Under the pieces are notes generated by a model. The model worked only from the letters and a program-made list of their open reading frames with translations. It was not told where the DNA came from and did not search any database. Shown piece by piece: positions 38,021 to 46,633 of a DNA stretch of 64,000 nucleotides. This DNA comes from Bacillus sp. (in: firmicutes) (GTDB lineage: Bacteria > Bacillota > Bacilli > Bacillales > Cytobacillaceae): NCBI GenBank assembly GCA_031177865.1, contig JAPSKD010000001.1, forward strand, positions 92,205 to 156,204, in the 5' to 3' direction. Numbering within the stretch: position 1 is the stretch's first letter; the number at the start of each line of letters is the position of its first letter. Both the position numbers and the translations under genes were made by a program.

Positions 38021-39133
38021 CTAAATCAAAGCTTTTTGCCTTCGATCAATACGAAACGCATCAATCCATTCCTGTTTTACCTCTTTGTTTAAAATAAGAT
38101 CACGTATCATTTTCCCAGTTGCAGGTGCAAGGAGAATCCCATTTCGGAAATGGCCACATGCAATCAATATCCGATCCTCCTCAGGATGTCTGCCGATAAA
38201 TGGATACCCATCAAAGGTGCTGGGTCTTAAACCAGATGTAAAGCCTTCAATCTTCCAATTAGCAGAGGAGGGGAGCATCGTTTTCGCTTTTTTAATTAAA
38301 CTCTCAACACTATCCAGGCTAATCGTATCACTCCAGTCATCTGGAATCATCGTTGCCCCGATCACGAGTTTCCCGTTATTTCTAGGAACGATATAAGATT
38401 TGTCATGAAACAACGTGTGTTGTAAAAGAGGCTTCACATGCTGAACAATAATACTTTCTCCTTTAACAGGTGATAGTTGTTCAGAGATTCCTAGATGCTG
38501 AAAAAGATGATTACTATAGACGCCCGTTGCAATCACGATGTGTTTTGCTTGAACATTGCCTTTTGCTGTCTTTACAATGTAGTTGCTTCCATTTTTATCG
38601 ATTCCATAGACGTGGCAGTTATCAAAAATAGAAGCACCAAGCACTTGAGCACCTTTTGCAAAAGCCTCACACGTACTAGTCGGAATCACGTTCACATCAT
38701 CTGCAATATAGGCGGCTCCTAAAACGTTATCGCTAATCTCGGGTTCCATGCATTGGACTTCTTGCCGGCTCAACTCTTTTACAGTTGGTTGTTTTAACAG
38801 TGAATGGAGGTCTTGCATTTCTTTTTCGGTAAATGCTAGCTTTAAAATACCGCCATGTCGATATCCAATATCAATACCACTTAAATCAAAGAGCTCATCT
38901 TTTAATCGTATGTACTCAGATTGACTCGACCTTGCAAAAGGGAAGAAGAGGGAGAAATCACCATCGCTTTCTGAATGAGCTCCTAGCATGCCAGCAGCAG
39001 CCTTTGTTGTTTTCGCACCAATTTGTCCCACATCAAAGAGAGCAACGTCCATTTGTGCCTCGGCTAAATAATAGGCAATTGAACAACCAATAATTCCACC
39101 ACCAATTACAACTACTTCATAGCAACTTTTCAT
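38021..39133 (-). CDS. thiO: Glycine oxidase ThiO
   Basis: 370 residues, FAD-dependent D-amino-acid-oxidase family enzyme that makes dehydroglycine for thiazole synthesis. The Rossmann motif VIGGGIIGCSIAYYLAE is at the N-terminus and the C-terminal FAD motif GHFRNGILLAPATG is conserved. Its ATG overlaps the tenI stop by 4 bp (ATGA), indicating translational coupling. Confidence 0.95.
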   Translation of the reverse strand: MKSCYEVVVIGGGIIGCSIAYYLAEAQMDVALFDVGQIGAKTTKAAAGMLGAHSESDGDFSLFFPFARSSQSEYIRLKDELFDLSGIDIGYRHGGILKLAFTEKEMQDLHSLLKQPTVKELSRQEVQCMEPEISDNVLGAAYIADDVNVIPTSTCEAFAKGAQVLGASIFDNCHVYGIDKNGSNYIVKTAKGNVQAKHIVIATGVYSNHLFQHLGISEQLSPVKGESIIVQHVKPLLQHTLFHDKSYIVPRNNGKLVIGATMIPDDWSDTISLDSVESLIKKAKTMLPSSANWKIEGFTSGLRPSTFDGYPFIGRHPEEDRILIACGHFRNGILLAPATGKMIRDLILNKEVKQEWIDAFRIDRRQKALI

Positions 39134-39726
39134 CGAAGAATCGCCTCACTGAATTTTTTAGTGATGGAATAAGGATCATCTGCGGCAAAAATACTGGACA
39201 TAATTGCAACACCATCCACACAAACAGCTTGGATGGATGGTAATGTTTCTAACGTAATGCCACCAATTCCATAAACAGGGATGTTCAGTTCCTTCTTCAT
39301 TTGTAAAATAGGCTCAACCCCGTTGGGGGGAAGACCTTGTTTGCTGTTTGTTTCAAAGCAATGACCGTATAGAACGTAATCCGCTCCATTTGTCTCAGCT
39401 TGTTTTGCTCTTTCAAAAGAATGAACACTGCAACCCACTCTTATATGCGGGTATCGTTCTTTCACCATTTTTACTGGGAGGCCATGTTCAGGTAAGTGGA
39501 CAGTAGGAATATCCATACATAACGCAACATCAAGGCGGTCATTCATGATGATTTTCTCTTTCTTCACACCGTTGTTTTGTAAATGTTCGATTAAGGTCAC
39601 AATTTCTAGAACAGATTTTGATTTCTCTCGAATCTGCACGTAATCAAATACATCTTTAATCGCAATAATTTTTTCAGCAACAGCGTTTACGGATTGTCGA
39701 TCATCCGTCACAGCAATTAATCTCAT
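39130..39726 (-). CDS. tenI: Thiazole tautomerase TenI
   Basis: 198 residues, thiamine-phosphate-synthase-like fold. Phosphate-binding GIGGIT near residue 155 and VGCSVHSFERA near residue 95 match TenI, which aromatises the ThiG product. Distinguished from ThiE by position at the head of the thiazole genes and by divergence around the pyrophosphate site. AAAGGAG precedes the ATG. First gene after the TPP riboswitch. Confidence 0.88.
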   Translation of the reverse strand: MRLIAVTDDRQSVNAVAEKIIAIKDVFDYVQIREKSKSVLEIVTLIEHLQNNGVKKEKIIMNDRLDVALCMDIPTVHLPEHGLPVKMVKERYPHIRVGCSVHSFERAKQAETNGADYVLYGHCFETNSKQGLPPNGVEPILQMKKELNIPVYGIGGITLETLPSIQAVCVDGVAIMSSIFAADDPYSITKKFSEAILR

Positions 39727-39796
39727 TGAATTACTCCTTTTTGTCTAACAACTTGTTCCGCAAAAAAAGGAATAGAACGGTTAAAGCACAACAAAA

Positions 39797-39948
39797 AACC
39801 ACTCTCCAAAGTAGGAAAGTGGTTGTTATGTTTACACATAAAAAAGATTGCCTTAACCACATCCCTACGCAGGTTCAAGCCTGTTCAGGTAATGAGGGTT
39901 TCAAAGTACACTACTTTTTTCTCAGCTCTTATCAAGAGTTCCCCTAGT
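39797..39948 (-). promoter_or_regulatory. TPP riboswitch with terminator, controlling tenI-thiO-thiS-thiG
   Basis: Minus strand: ACTAGGGG near 39948, GCTGAGA, ACCCTCATTACCTGAACAGG and the 3' GCGTAGGGA near 39862 are the conserved THI-element parts. The expression platform is AACCACTTTCC / GGAGAGTGGTT (39797-39824) followed by a T-run. Thiamine pyrophosphate should promote termination. The upstream promoter is only weakly visible. Confidence 0.94.
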
Positions 39949-40020
39949 GAAAATACAAAATATTAACTTATAAGCTAAAATTAACACAATTCCGTCCATT
40001 TGAAAAGGGATATGTTTCCA

Positions 40021-40051
40021 ATGGACCGCAGGGACAGGTCCCTTGTCCCAG
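40021..40051. repeat. Palindromic GGGACA repeat, copy 2
   Basis: Core GGGACAGGTCCCTTGTCCC with a preceding degenerate GGACCGCA half. Lies between the TPP riboswitch promoter region and the DUF4145 gene. Confidence 0.85.
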
Positions 40052-40255
40052 TGTTTTCGCTTTCCTCGTAGGGATTCGGTGGTAATTCCTTTAAGTTTGA
40101 AGGAATTTTACTAAACTTTCGGAAATAGCCGAATTCAATTATCATCCTTGATTGTCATCTATTTTTCACCTAAAATGAAAGAATCTACGGACGGCCTGAG
40201 TCTCTATAACCAGATTCAGACCTTCATTTTGCTTCTAAGAGAGGAACAACATGAC

Positions 40256-41362
40256 ATGAATTCATCTGAGTATTTTTATAGATTCCTAGAACCCATTTCC
40301 AAAGAATTAGCATTTCTAGCGGGGGAACTGGAACATACCATCTTTACAAGTCCACGTACAATGTTGACACATTCAAGGGTACTCATTGAGAATATTCTAC
40401 AGCAAGTGATGGAATCTGAAAAAATGAAAGAAAACTCACGTATTACATTAAAGGAAAGACTCACTCTTTTAGATAATGAGGGGATTCTGACAACAGAAAT
40501 AAGAGATGCCCTTCATTTAGTTCGACAACTTGGAAATCAGGCTTCACACGACAAAAGAAAGTTTCGTTATTCAGAAGCACTTTTATCATGGGAAGCGATT
40601 TACCAGATTGTCAGATGGTTTGTAGAAGTGTATACCTCATTATTAATTGAAGTCCCAGCCTATCAAGATCCAACAACTCCAAAGGAAGAACGATATGATA
40701 TTACCGAATTGGAGCTTCGGTTGAAATCCCTAGAGGATGTTTTAGTTGCTTCTATGAAAAAGGGGATACCTGATAAAAAGACTCATGATGAGGTTGTTGC
40801 TACATCAGAACCTGCCCCAAAGAAAATGGCAGAGCCAGGTTACACAACAATTCGTACAATTGAATATAAAGGTGAGACGCTGGAAGTTCCGTATTTTCTG
40901 CGTGATGCCTTTTTGTTACCGCAACGATTTGATAAATCTGAGACCTTTTTAATTAGACTAGGCGCAGAGCAGCAAGCACGTATTATGAGCGAATTACCTA
41001 GTAATCTCGAAGACTTGCATAAACATGTGAAACGTTTTAACGAAAACAACGATAAGCAATTTTTCGAAGAACTAAAGATCTTTATTGAGGAAGAAAAAGT
41101 TCGTAGAAAAGTAACTCTCGAACGGCCAGGAGAACTCCTTCTATTTTACAAAGCAGATTACATGATTCTAACTGATTCGCTGAAAAAAATCCCTCTCACC
41201 AAAGACGAATTCATAGGTGTACCAAGTCTTATTAAACAATTAAACGAAGATGGAATTCATACTGTTGGACAACTTCCTAAAGAGCTCGTAATCCTCGGAA
41301 AATATAAGAATGTTGGGGTTGTGAACGTAGCGAGATTGTTTGAGCAGTTGAAAGGGAAGTAA
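40256..41362 (+). CDS. DUF4145-like protein with C-terminal HhH-like region
   Basis: 368 residues from the ATG at 40256 (AGAGAGG 11 bases upstream); an in-frame ATG at 40175 or 40148 cannot be excluded. The N-terminal 150 residues fit DUF4145, a helical domain found alone and on restriction enzymes (LTHSRVLIENILQQV, then VRQLGNQASHD). The C-terminal 60 residues (IGVPSLIKQLNEDGIHTVGQL) look like a helix-hairpin-helix. Function unknown; a nucleic-acid role is suggested only by these domains. Confidence 0.65.
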   Translation: MNSSEYFYRFLEPISKELAFLAGELEHTIFTSPRTMLTHSRVLIENILQQVMESEKMKENSRITLKERLTLLDNEGILTTEIRDALHLVRQLGNQASHDKRKFRYSEALLSWEAIYQIVRWFVEVYTSLLIEVPAYQDPTTPKEERYDITELELRLKSLEDVLVASMKKGIPDKKTHDEVVATSEPAPKKMAEPGYTTIRTIEYKGETLEVPYFLRDAFLLPQRFDKSETFLIRLGAEQQARIMSELPSNLEDLHKHVKRFNENNDKQFFEELKIFIEEEKVRRKVTLERPGELLLFYKADYMILTDSLKKIPLTKDEFIGVPSLIKQLNEDGIHTVGQLPKELVILGKYKNVGVVNVARLFEQLKGK

Positions 41363-41395
41363 ACAGGTTTCCTGTATTATATATAGAATTTGTAA

Positions 41396-41420
41396 GGCAC
41401 CCGGGCTGGGTGTCTTTTTG
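41396..41420 (+). terminator. Terminator after the DUF4145 gene
   Basis: GGCACCC / GGGTGTC followed by TTTTTG. Confidence 0.75.
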
Positions 41421-41520
41421 TAGTGGCAGTATTTTTCAGATAGTGGGAGTAAATCTGGAATAGTGGTAGTATTTTTCAGATAGTGGCAGTAAATCTAGAA
41501 TAGTGGCAGTATTTTTGATT
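41421..41520. repeat. Five tandem 20-bp units with a 40-bp super-period
   Basis: Each unit begins TAGTGG. Odd units read TAGTGGCAGTATTTTTCAGA (or a close variant); even units read TAGTGGGAGTAAATCTGGAA (or variant). Units start at 41421, 41441, 41461, 41481 and 41501. The rest of 41521-41932 holds no gene; an ATTCCA-N6-TGGAAT hairpin lies near 41786-41803. Confidence 0.9.
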
Positions 41521-41932
41521 ATAGAAAGTAAACTCAGCGCATTCTTTATTTCACAAACTAAAATTCTAACTTTTTCTCCATTATTTTCACCTCTTAAGTC
41601 ATCAAAACCATCACATTTCCGCAATCCACAACAAAAAGTTTTCGGTTTCGGAAAGGGCCTAGAATTGATTTACTAAAAACTTAATAAAAATACGAATATA
41701 TGAGTAAAAAAAGAAGGAAATTATTCTTTTTTGACGAATTTATAGGAGCAATCCTTTAGAGTGGCGAATTATCCCCTCATAAATATTCCATAGCTGTGGA
41801 ATAAATTATTCGATGAAAACAAAAAAAGGTGAGTGCATAGACATTCAAAATTTCACAGAACATTCGTTATTTGTTAATTTTTGTCGGATAGTTCCTTAGA
41901 AGATTCTTCTAACCAGATAGAGGGGGAAAAAG

Positions 41933-43195
41933 GTGTTTACTTATATTGAAACATTATTATTAAATATGCTTTTTTTGGTCGTCTTTCTCTTATTTATTCC
42001 TTATATAATTGAAACGAATGTTAAGAATTTATCTTGCAAACTCAAAAATCGTATTACATTAGTATCGGTCATTATGGCAATGATTAGTTGTATGTTCTTT
42101 CCGTTTCACATTGGTGATGAAATAATCATGGATTTACGGACGATTGCAATCATGGTTGGTGGTTTATACCTTGGCAGAAAAGCTAGTTTAATTTTAGTTG
42201 CCATTTTTCTAATCATTCGTCTTTATTTAGGAGAACTTGGAAGCGGGTTCTATGCTTCAGCCATAACAAGCCTAGTTATTTTGATTGTTTTATTTATTAT
42301 TCGAAATACGTTCGATAGAGCTTCAAAGCACAGAAGAATTATTATTGCATGTAGTTTTTCGTTTTTTCTTTGTACATTCATTTTGGTTTTGCGATTTATA
42401 GTACTAGGTCATTTACATGTATCTGATTATAAGGTTATTATCACTTTTTTCTTAGTTCATCTTATGAGTACATTCTTTATTGTGTATTTTTGTGAAATGC
42501 TACGAGAGAGCTCTTACATGAATATGCAAGTCATTAAAGCTGAGAAATTAGAGGTAGTTAGTCACCTTGCATCGAGTATTTCCCATGAAGTCAGAAATCC
42601 TCTTACCGTAGTGAAAGGTATTTTACAGATGTTATATAAAAATGAGTGGGATGAAGATAAGAGAAATCAGTTTATTGAAATCTCCCTCCAAGAAATTGAT
42701 CGTGCAAATGATATTATTGGGAACTATTTAACTTTCGCAAAATCTGTACAGGAAGAACATATAATAGTAGATCTTGAACAAGAACTCCAACGTTCCATTA
42801 ATGTGATTACACCGATGGCAAATATGAACTGTGTTGATATCCATACAATTATTGAACCAATTCGTATGAAAGGTGACCCACAGCTTTTACAACAATGCTT
42901 CTTAAATATTACGAAAAATTGTATTGAGGCGATGCCAAATGGCGGAAATTTATTTATTCGTACGGAAGAAATGGATGATGGTGTAATCATTGAAATCAAA
43001 GACACTGGAGAAGGAATGACGAACGAGCAACTTAACCGTTTAGGAGAGCCGTTTTTTACAACGAAAGGCAGAGAAGGTACTGGTCTAGGCATGATGGCGG
43101 TTATAAAAATTATTAAACTGATGAATGGAAAACTAGACGTTACCAGCACCAAAAACGAAGGGACACAATTCCGCATCTACTTTCCTCACCCATAG
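41933..43195 (+). CDS. KinB-like membrane sensor histidine kinase
   Basis: 420 residues. About six membrane segments in residues 1-190, with a 5TM-LYT-like stretch (GLYLGRKASLILVAIFLIIR), then a dimerisation domain with phospho-acceptor His218 (SISHEVRNPL) and an ATPase domain with N box (LNITKNCIEAM), G1 (DTGEGMT) and G2 (GTGLGMM). Size and kinase-core sequence resemble the sporulation kinase KinB, which feeds the Spo0F phosphorelay. GTG start with AGAGGGGG upstream. No response regulator is adjacent, consistent with an orphan phosphorelay kinase. Confidence 0.88.
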   Translation: MFTYIETLLLNMLFLVVFLLFIPYIIETNVKNLSCKLKNRITLVSVIMAMISCMFFPFHIGDEIIMDLRTIAIMVGGLYLGRKASLILVAIFLIIRLYLGELGSGFYASAITSLVILIVLFIIRNTFDRASKHRRIIIACSFSFFLCTFILVLRFIVLGHLHVSDYKVIITFFLVHLMSTFFIVYFCEMLRESSYMNMQVIKAEKLEVVSHLASSISHEVRNPLTVVKGILQMLYKNEWDEDKRNQFIEISLQEIDRANDIIGNYLTFAKSVQEEHIIVDLEQELQRSINVITPMANMNCVDIHTIIEPIRMKGDPQLLQQCFLNITKNCIEAMPNGGNLFIRTEEMDDGVIIEIKDTGEGMTNEQLNRLGEPFFTTKGREGTGLGMMAVIKIIKLMNGKLDVTSTKNEGTQFRIYFPHP

Positions 43196-43196
43196 T

Positions 43197-43219
43197 ATGG
43201 ACCAGATACCTTGTCCCAA
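43197..43219. repeat. Palindromic GGGACA repeat, copy 3 (degenerate)
   Basis: ATGGACCAGATACCTTGTCCCA directly after the kinase stop codon; an eroded member of the family. Confidence 0.6.
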
Positions 43220-43412
43220 AACTAGCTTGAATACAGAGATTTTACAGTCATGCAATTGCCATAAATGGTAGCAGGGCTGTATTTTTTTTGAGGATAAGTG
43301 TAGAGTATAATCCTTTTTATTTCCAAGGAATATTTGGAAATTACCCTTGTAGTTTTTTCCTTCTATGCTATACTTTGATGTGTTTGATTTCACATCTAAG
43401 AGGGAGGAAAAA

Positions 43413-44786
43413 ATGAAACAATATCCATTGTTCCGCTATCTTTATATTTTTTATTCATTTGTATTTTTACTCCATACGATTAATATTTTTATAGGTAGTG
43501 AAACAATCAATTACATACTCGGAGTACTTGCTATTCTTATGCTCATTTTGTCATTTCCTTTGGCATCAGGTCTTTTCAAGATTCTTGGGGGAGCATTTCT
43601 AATCATCGGAGGATATTTATTCTTTACAACAGGTCAGCCCTTTCATATTATTCCTAGTTTATTAACTTCGAATCTATCACTTTTAACATTGTTAGCCATG
43701 CTGCCTTGGATGAATAGCATTGTTCGTAGTGGAAGATTTGATCGGAATATGAATCTATTAATGAAAGTAAACGTCTCAGATTTAGGGAAACTATACCCAA
43801 GGAGCTCACTCATTACGCATATTCTTGCGGCCTTTTTAAATTTATCGGCTGCAACCATCTCTCAAGATGTTCTTAAGAGCACATTATCATCTTTTAGTAA
43901 AGAAATTCGTAATTCGTTAATTACAACAGCTTCACTAAGAGGATATTCATTAGCCCTGTTGTGGAGTCCGTTGGAGATTATGGTCGCAGTTGCCATATTT
44001 ACAACAGGTGTTGAATATGTAACCCTCTTGCCATGGCTCATTCTAATGGCAGTTATTGCGTTTATATTAGATTCTCTGTTTGGACGAATTTTTTATAAAA
44101 AATACAAGTTTAACGAAGTGAGCAATAAGAGACAGCCAAAAATCAATATGAAACATTTAATGAGAAAAATGATACAGTTCATCATGGCACTCGTCTTGTT
44201 CCTAGTTCTCGTTATTTTAATAGGAAATCTATTTGATTTAAGCTTTACGTTAACTGTAACAATCATCATTTTCCCATTCGCTTTCATTTGGTCTTTACTA
44301 ATGAAAAGACGAAGAAGTTTCTGGACAATTGGTTGGAATAATTGGAAAACAAAAACAAATACCATGCAGAATTTCATAGTATTATTTATCTCTCTATCAC
44401 TATTTTCGACTAGTATAGGAGATACATCGTTTTTGGAAGTGATTCAAAAACCACTTGCTTTTGTATCTGATTACCCAATGTTAATCTTGTTCCTTATCCA
44501 AGTCATCTTTGTTTTATTAAGTATGTTTGGTATTCATCCAATTGCGACTGTAGGTATTTTAACCGGAATTATCACACCTATGTTTGACGTGATCAATCCT
44601 GTTAGTATCGCGCTTGTTCTTATCACAGGGTCTGTTGCCACCTTCACAGTGGGAACGTACGGATTGCTTGTGACATTAACAGCCATGGGAACGGGTCAAA
44701 GCCCATTCCGCATTACCGTGCAGAATATGCCATTCGCAGTCGGTATGTGGATCATTGGAACGCTTGTAGCTTATTTGTTATTGTAA
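43413..44786 (+). CDS. Polytopic membrane protein, possible transporter
   Basis: 457 residues with about eleven membrane segments and no other obvious domain. The layout (two hydrophobic halves, a basic cytosolic loop near residue 235, and re-entrant-like TTASLRGYSLALLWSPLE) resembles ion-transporter-superfamily proteins, but I do not recognise a family. ATG 43413 has GGGAGG 7 bases upstream. Terminator follows. Confidence 0.7.
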   Translation: MKQYPLFRYLYIFYSFVFLLHTINIFIGSETINYILGVLAILMLILSFPLASGLFKILGGAFLIIGGYLFFTTGQPFHIIPSLLTSNLSLLTLLAMLPWMNSIVRSGRFDRNMNLLMKVNVSDLGKLYPRSSLITHILAAFLNLSAATISQDVLKSTLSSFSKEIRNSLITTASLRGYSLALLWSPLEIMVAVAIFTTGVEYVTLLPWLILMAVIAFILDSLFGRIFYKKYKFNEVSNKRQPKINMKHLMRKMIQFIMALVLFLVLVILIGNLFDLSFTLTVTIIIFPFAFIWSLLMKRRRSFWTIGWNNWKTKTNTMQNFIVLFISLSLFSTSIGDTSFLEVIQKPLAFVSDYPMLILFLIQVIFVLLSMFGIHPIATVGILTGIITPMFDVINPVSIALVLITGSVATFTVGTYGLLVTLTAMGTGQSPFRITVQNMPFAVGMWIIGTLVAYLLL

Positions 44787-44808
44787 TATTTAAATGAAAC
44801 CGCTTGTT

Positions 44809-44836
44809 GGGACAGAGTTATTCTGTCCCTTTTTTG
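44809..44836 (+). terminator. Terminator after the 43.4-kb membrane protein
   Basis: GGGACAGA / TCTGTCCC followed by TTTTTT. The GGGACAG arm resembles the dispersed repeat but lacks its GGTCCC core. The remaining 44837-45060 shows no gene. Confidence 0.88.
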
Positions 44837-45075
44837 GTTAGTAGGAAAAGGAATAATATGTTCCGCCATTCTCTTAACCTATCATCATATGTTGTCAATC
44901 CTCAAAATAGACCACAAATTCCGTAAAACTTTTCGAAATTATTTCCTCAACTTTACGAATATATCCTTAACACCTCCAATACTGTAGTAATACAACTATT
45001 CAATTGAATTATTTAATGCTCGACAAAACCCGAAAGAGATTTGAACTGAATAGGTAACTAACAAGGAGGAACGTA

Positions 45076-45237
45076 ATGATTATTAAAGATGTGAAACATG
45101 AATCATCATTCCTTTGGGAGCCTAGTGAAGGATGTGTTTACAATGAAGATAAAAATGTAAGTGTTACCAAATATTGTGGAAATGAATTATACCTGAAGGG
45201 TACGGCAGTTACGTATACTACAGCTTTAGATGAATAA
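45076..45237 (+). CDS. 53-residue protein coupled to an MFS transporter
   Basis: Small reading frame with a near-perfect SD (AAGGAGGA) 5-6 bases before the ATG. The product begins MIIKDVKHESSFLW and ends TYTTALDE; it has two Cys residues (20 and 34) and no hydrophobic segment. Its stop overlaps the start of the MFS gene by 8 bp, which argues for translational coupling. I do not recognise it; it could be a regulatory or accessory peptide, or only a leader for the transporter. Confidence 0.6.
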   Translation: MIIKDVKHESSFLWEPSEGCVYNEDKNVSVTKYCGNELYLKGTAVTYTTALDE

Positions 45238-46459
45238 GCATGATTCTCAGGAATATGGAAAATATCACACCAATAAGTTAATTTTGTTATCACTTGCCAT
45301 GCTTGGCACAATGACAACATGGTTTTCAATGACTGCTGTTTTACCAACTTTAATCGATTTATGGGGATTGAGTAGTAGTCAAGTTAGCTATATAACGATT
45401 ATGGTCAATTTAGGCTTTATTATCGGTTCACTGGTGTCGGCATTTTTAAATCTACCTGACCGCATTGAACCACATATTTTATTCTTTTGGTCAGCCATAC
45501 TCGCGGGAGTTACTACAATTTTAACGGCTTTACTAGCTAAAAGTTTAATTGTTGCGTTATTGTTTCGCTTTTTCACAGGCGTTGCCTTGTCAGGTGTATA
45601 CGGTCCAGGGATGAAACTTGTTTCCACTTGGTTTAAAGGGAGGCGTGGGATGGCTTTAGGGCTAGTCGTGGGTGCACTCACGATTGGCTCAGCTGGACCC
45701 CATTTTTTTAAAGGAATTGGTCTCTCTTCATGGGAACTGGTTTTATTGATTACGGGAATCTGCTCCATTTTATCTGGGTTCTTAATGCTTCTTGTAAAGG
45801 TAGGACCCTATCCACTACCGACTGGTAGCTTTGATCCAAATGCGATTCCTCGTGCTTTTAAAAATCAAAAGGTACGCCTTGCGAACTTTGGCTACTTTGG
45901 TCATATGTGGGAGCTTTACGCGATGTGGTCCTGGTTTGGGATATTTTTAGCAGAGAGTTTTAGAACAAGTGGGATGCTTAATTCTTCTTCACAGGCTTCC
46001 ATTGTAACATTTGTAGTGATTGGGTCAGGTTTTTTTGGAGCTTGGTTTGGGGGTGTTTTTGCCGATCGAGTCGGTCGGGAAAAGGTAACACTATGGTCGC
46101 TAGGGGTTTCAGGCTCAATCACAGTCATCATTGGATTTTTCTTCGGCAGCTCGCCTTGGATTATTGCCATATTAGGTATCATTTGGGGAGTGAGTATTAT
46201 CGCAGATTCCGCTCAATTTTCAGCCCTCATCACCGAGCATACTGACCAGCGTTATATCGGTTCATCATTAACGGTTCAATTGGCTTTAGGATATGTCCTC
46301 ACTCTATTAGTCATTTTTCTCGTACCCTTTATCGAATCAATTATCGGTTGGAAATATACATTTTTAATTCTTTTACCTGGACCTATTCTAGGATTTCTAT
46401 CAATGTATCGATTACATCGAATAAAAACCAGTCGTAAGATAGTTGACAATAATAAGTAG
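45230..46459 (+). CDS. MFS transporter
   Basis: 409 residues, twelve predicted membrane segments; the MFS loop 2-3 motif is diverged (FLNLPDRIEP), while the RFFTGVALSGVYGPGMKL and STWFKGRRGMALG segments fit the oxalate/cyanate-type group. The start overlaps the 53-residue gene; the SD must lie inside that gene or translation is coupled. Followed on the same strand by an ArsR-rhodanese regulator. Substrate unknown. Confidence 0.85.
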   Translation: MNKHDSQEYGKYHTNKLILLSLAMLGTMTTWFSMTAVLPTLIDLWGLSSSQVSYITIMVNLGFIIGSLVSAFLNLPDRIEPHILFFWSAILAGVTTILTALLAKSLIVALLFRFFTGVALSGVYGPGMKLVSTWFKGRRGMALGLVVGALTIGSAGPHFFKGIGLSSWELVLLITGICSILSGFLMLLVKVGPYPLPTGSFDPNAIPRAFKNQKVRLANFGYFGHMWELYAMWSWFGIFLAESFRTSGMLNSSSQASIVTFVVIGSGFFGAWFGGVFADRVGREKVTLWSLGVSGSITVIIGFFFGSSPWIIAILGIIWGVSIIADSAQFSALITEHTDQRYIGSSLTVQLALGYVLTLLVIFLVPFIESIIGWKYTFLILLPGPILGFLSMYRLHRIKTSRKIVDNNK

Positions 46460-46633
46460 GGAAAATTTAGGAATTTGAAACAGTAGTGTGATTTGTATAT
46501 TAGCACGCTATATCTAAAAGTAGTTTGAAAATAAAATTTTTGGTATGAAACTGTAGGTTTTCTATTAAACTAGATATATAGTAGAGTCCTTCGGAATGTA
46601 GAAATTGAGGAGGGATAACTCAAGGAGGTCATG

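Noticed and set aside
39726..39947. 73-codon open frame on the plus strand over the TPP riboswitch
   Set aside because: It overlaps conserved riboswitch elements on the opposite strand and has no SD.
41421..41520. CRISPR-like array
   Set aside because: Units are contiguous with no unique spacers, too short, and no cas genes are present.
43197..43219. Functional terminator after the KinB-like kinase
   Set aside because: The sequence is an eroded repeat with no stable stem or T-run.
44809..44829. Tenth copy of the GGGACA palindromic repeat
   Set aside because: It shares only the GGGACAG arm and lacks the GGTCCC core; it is better explained as a simple terminator.
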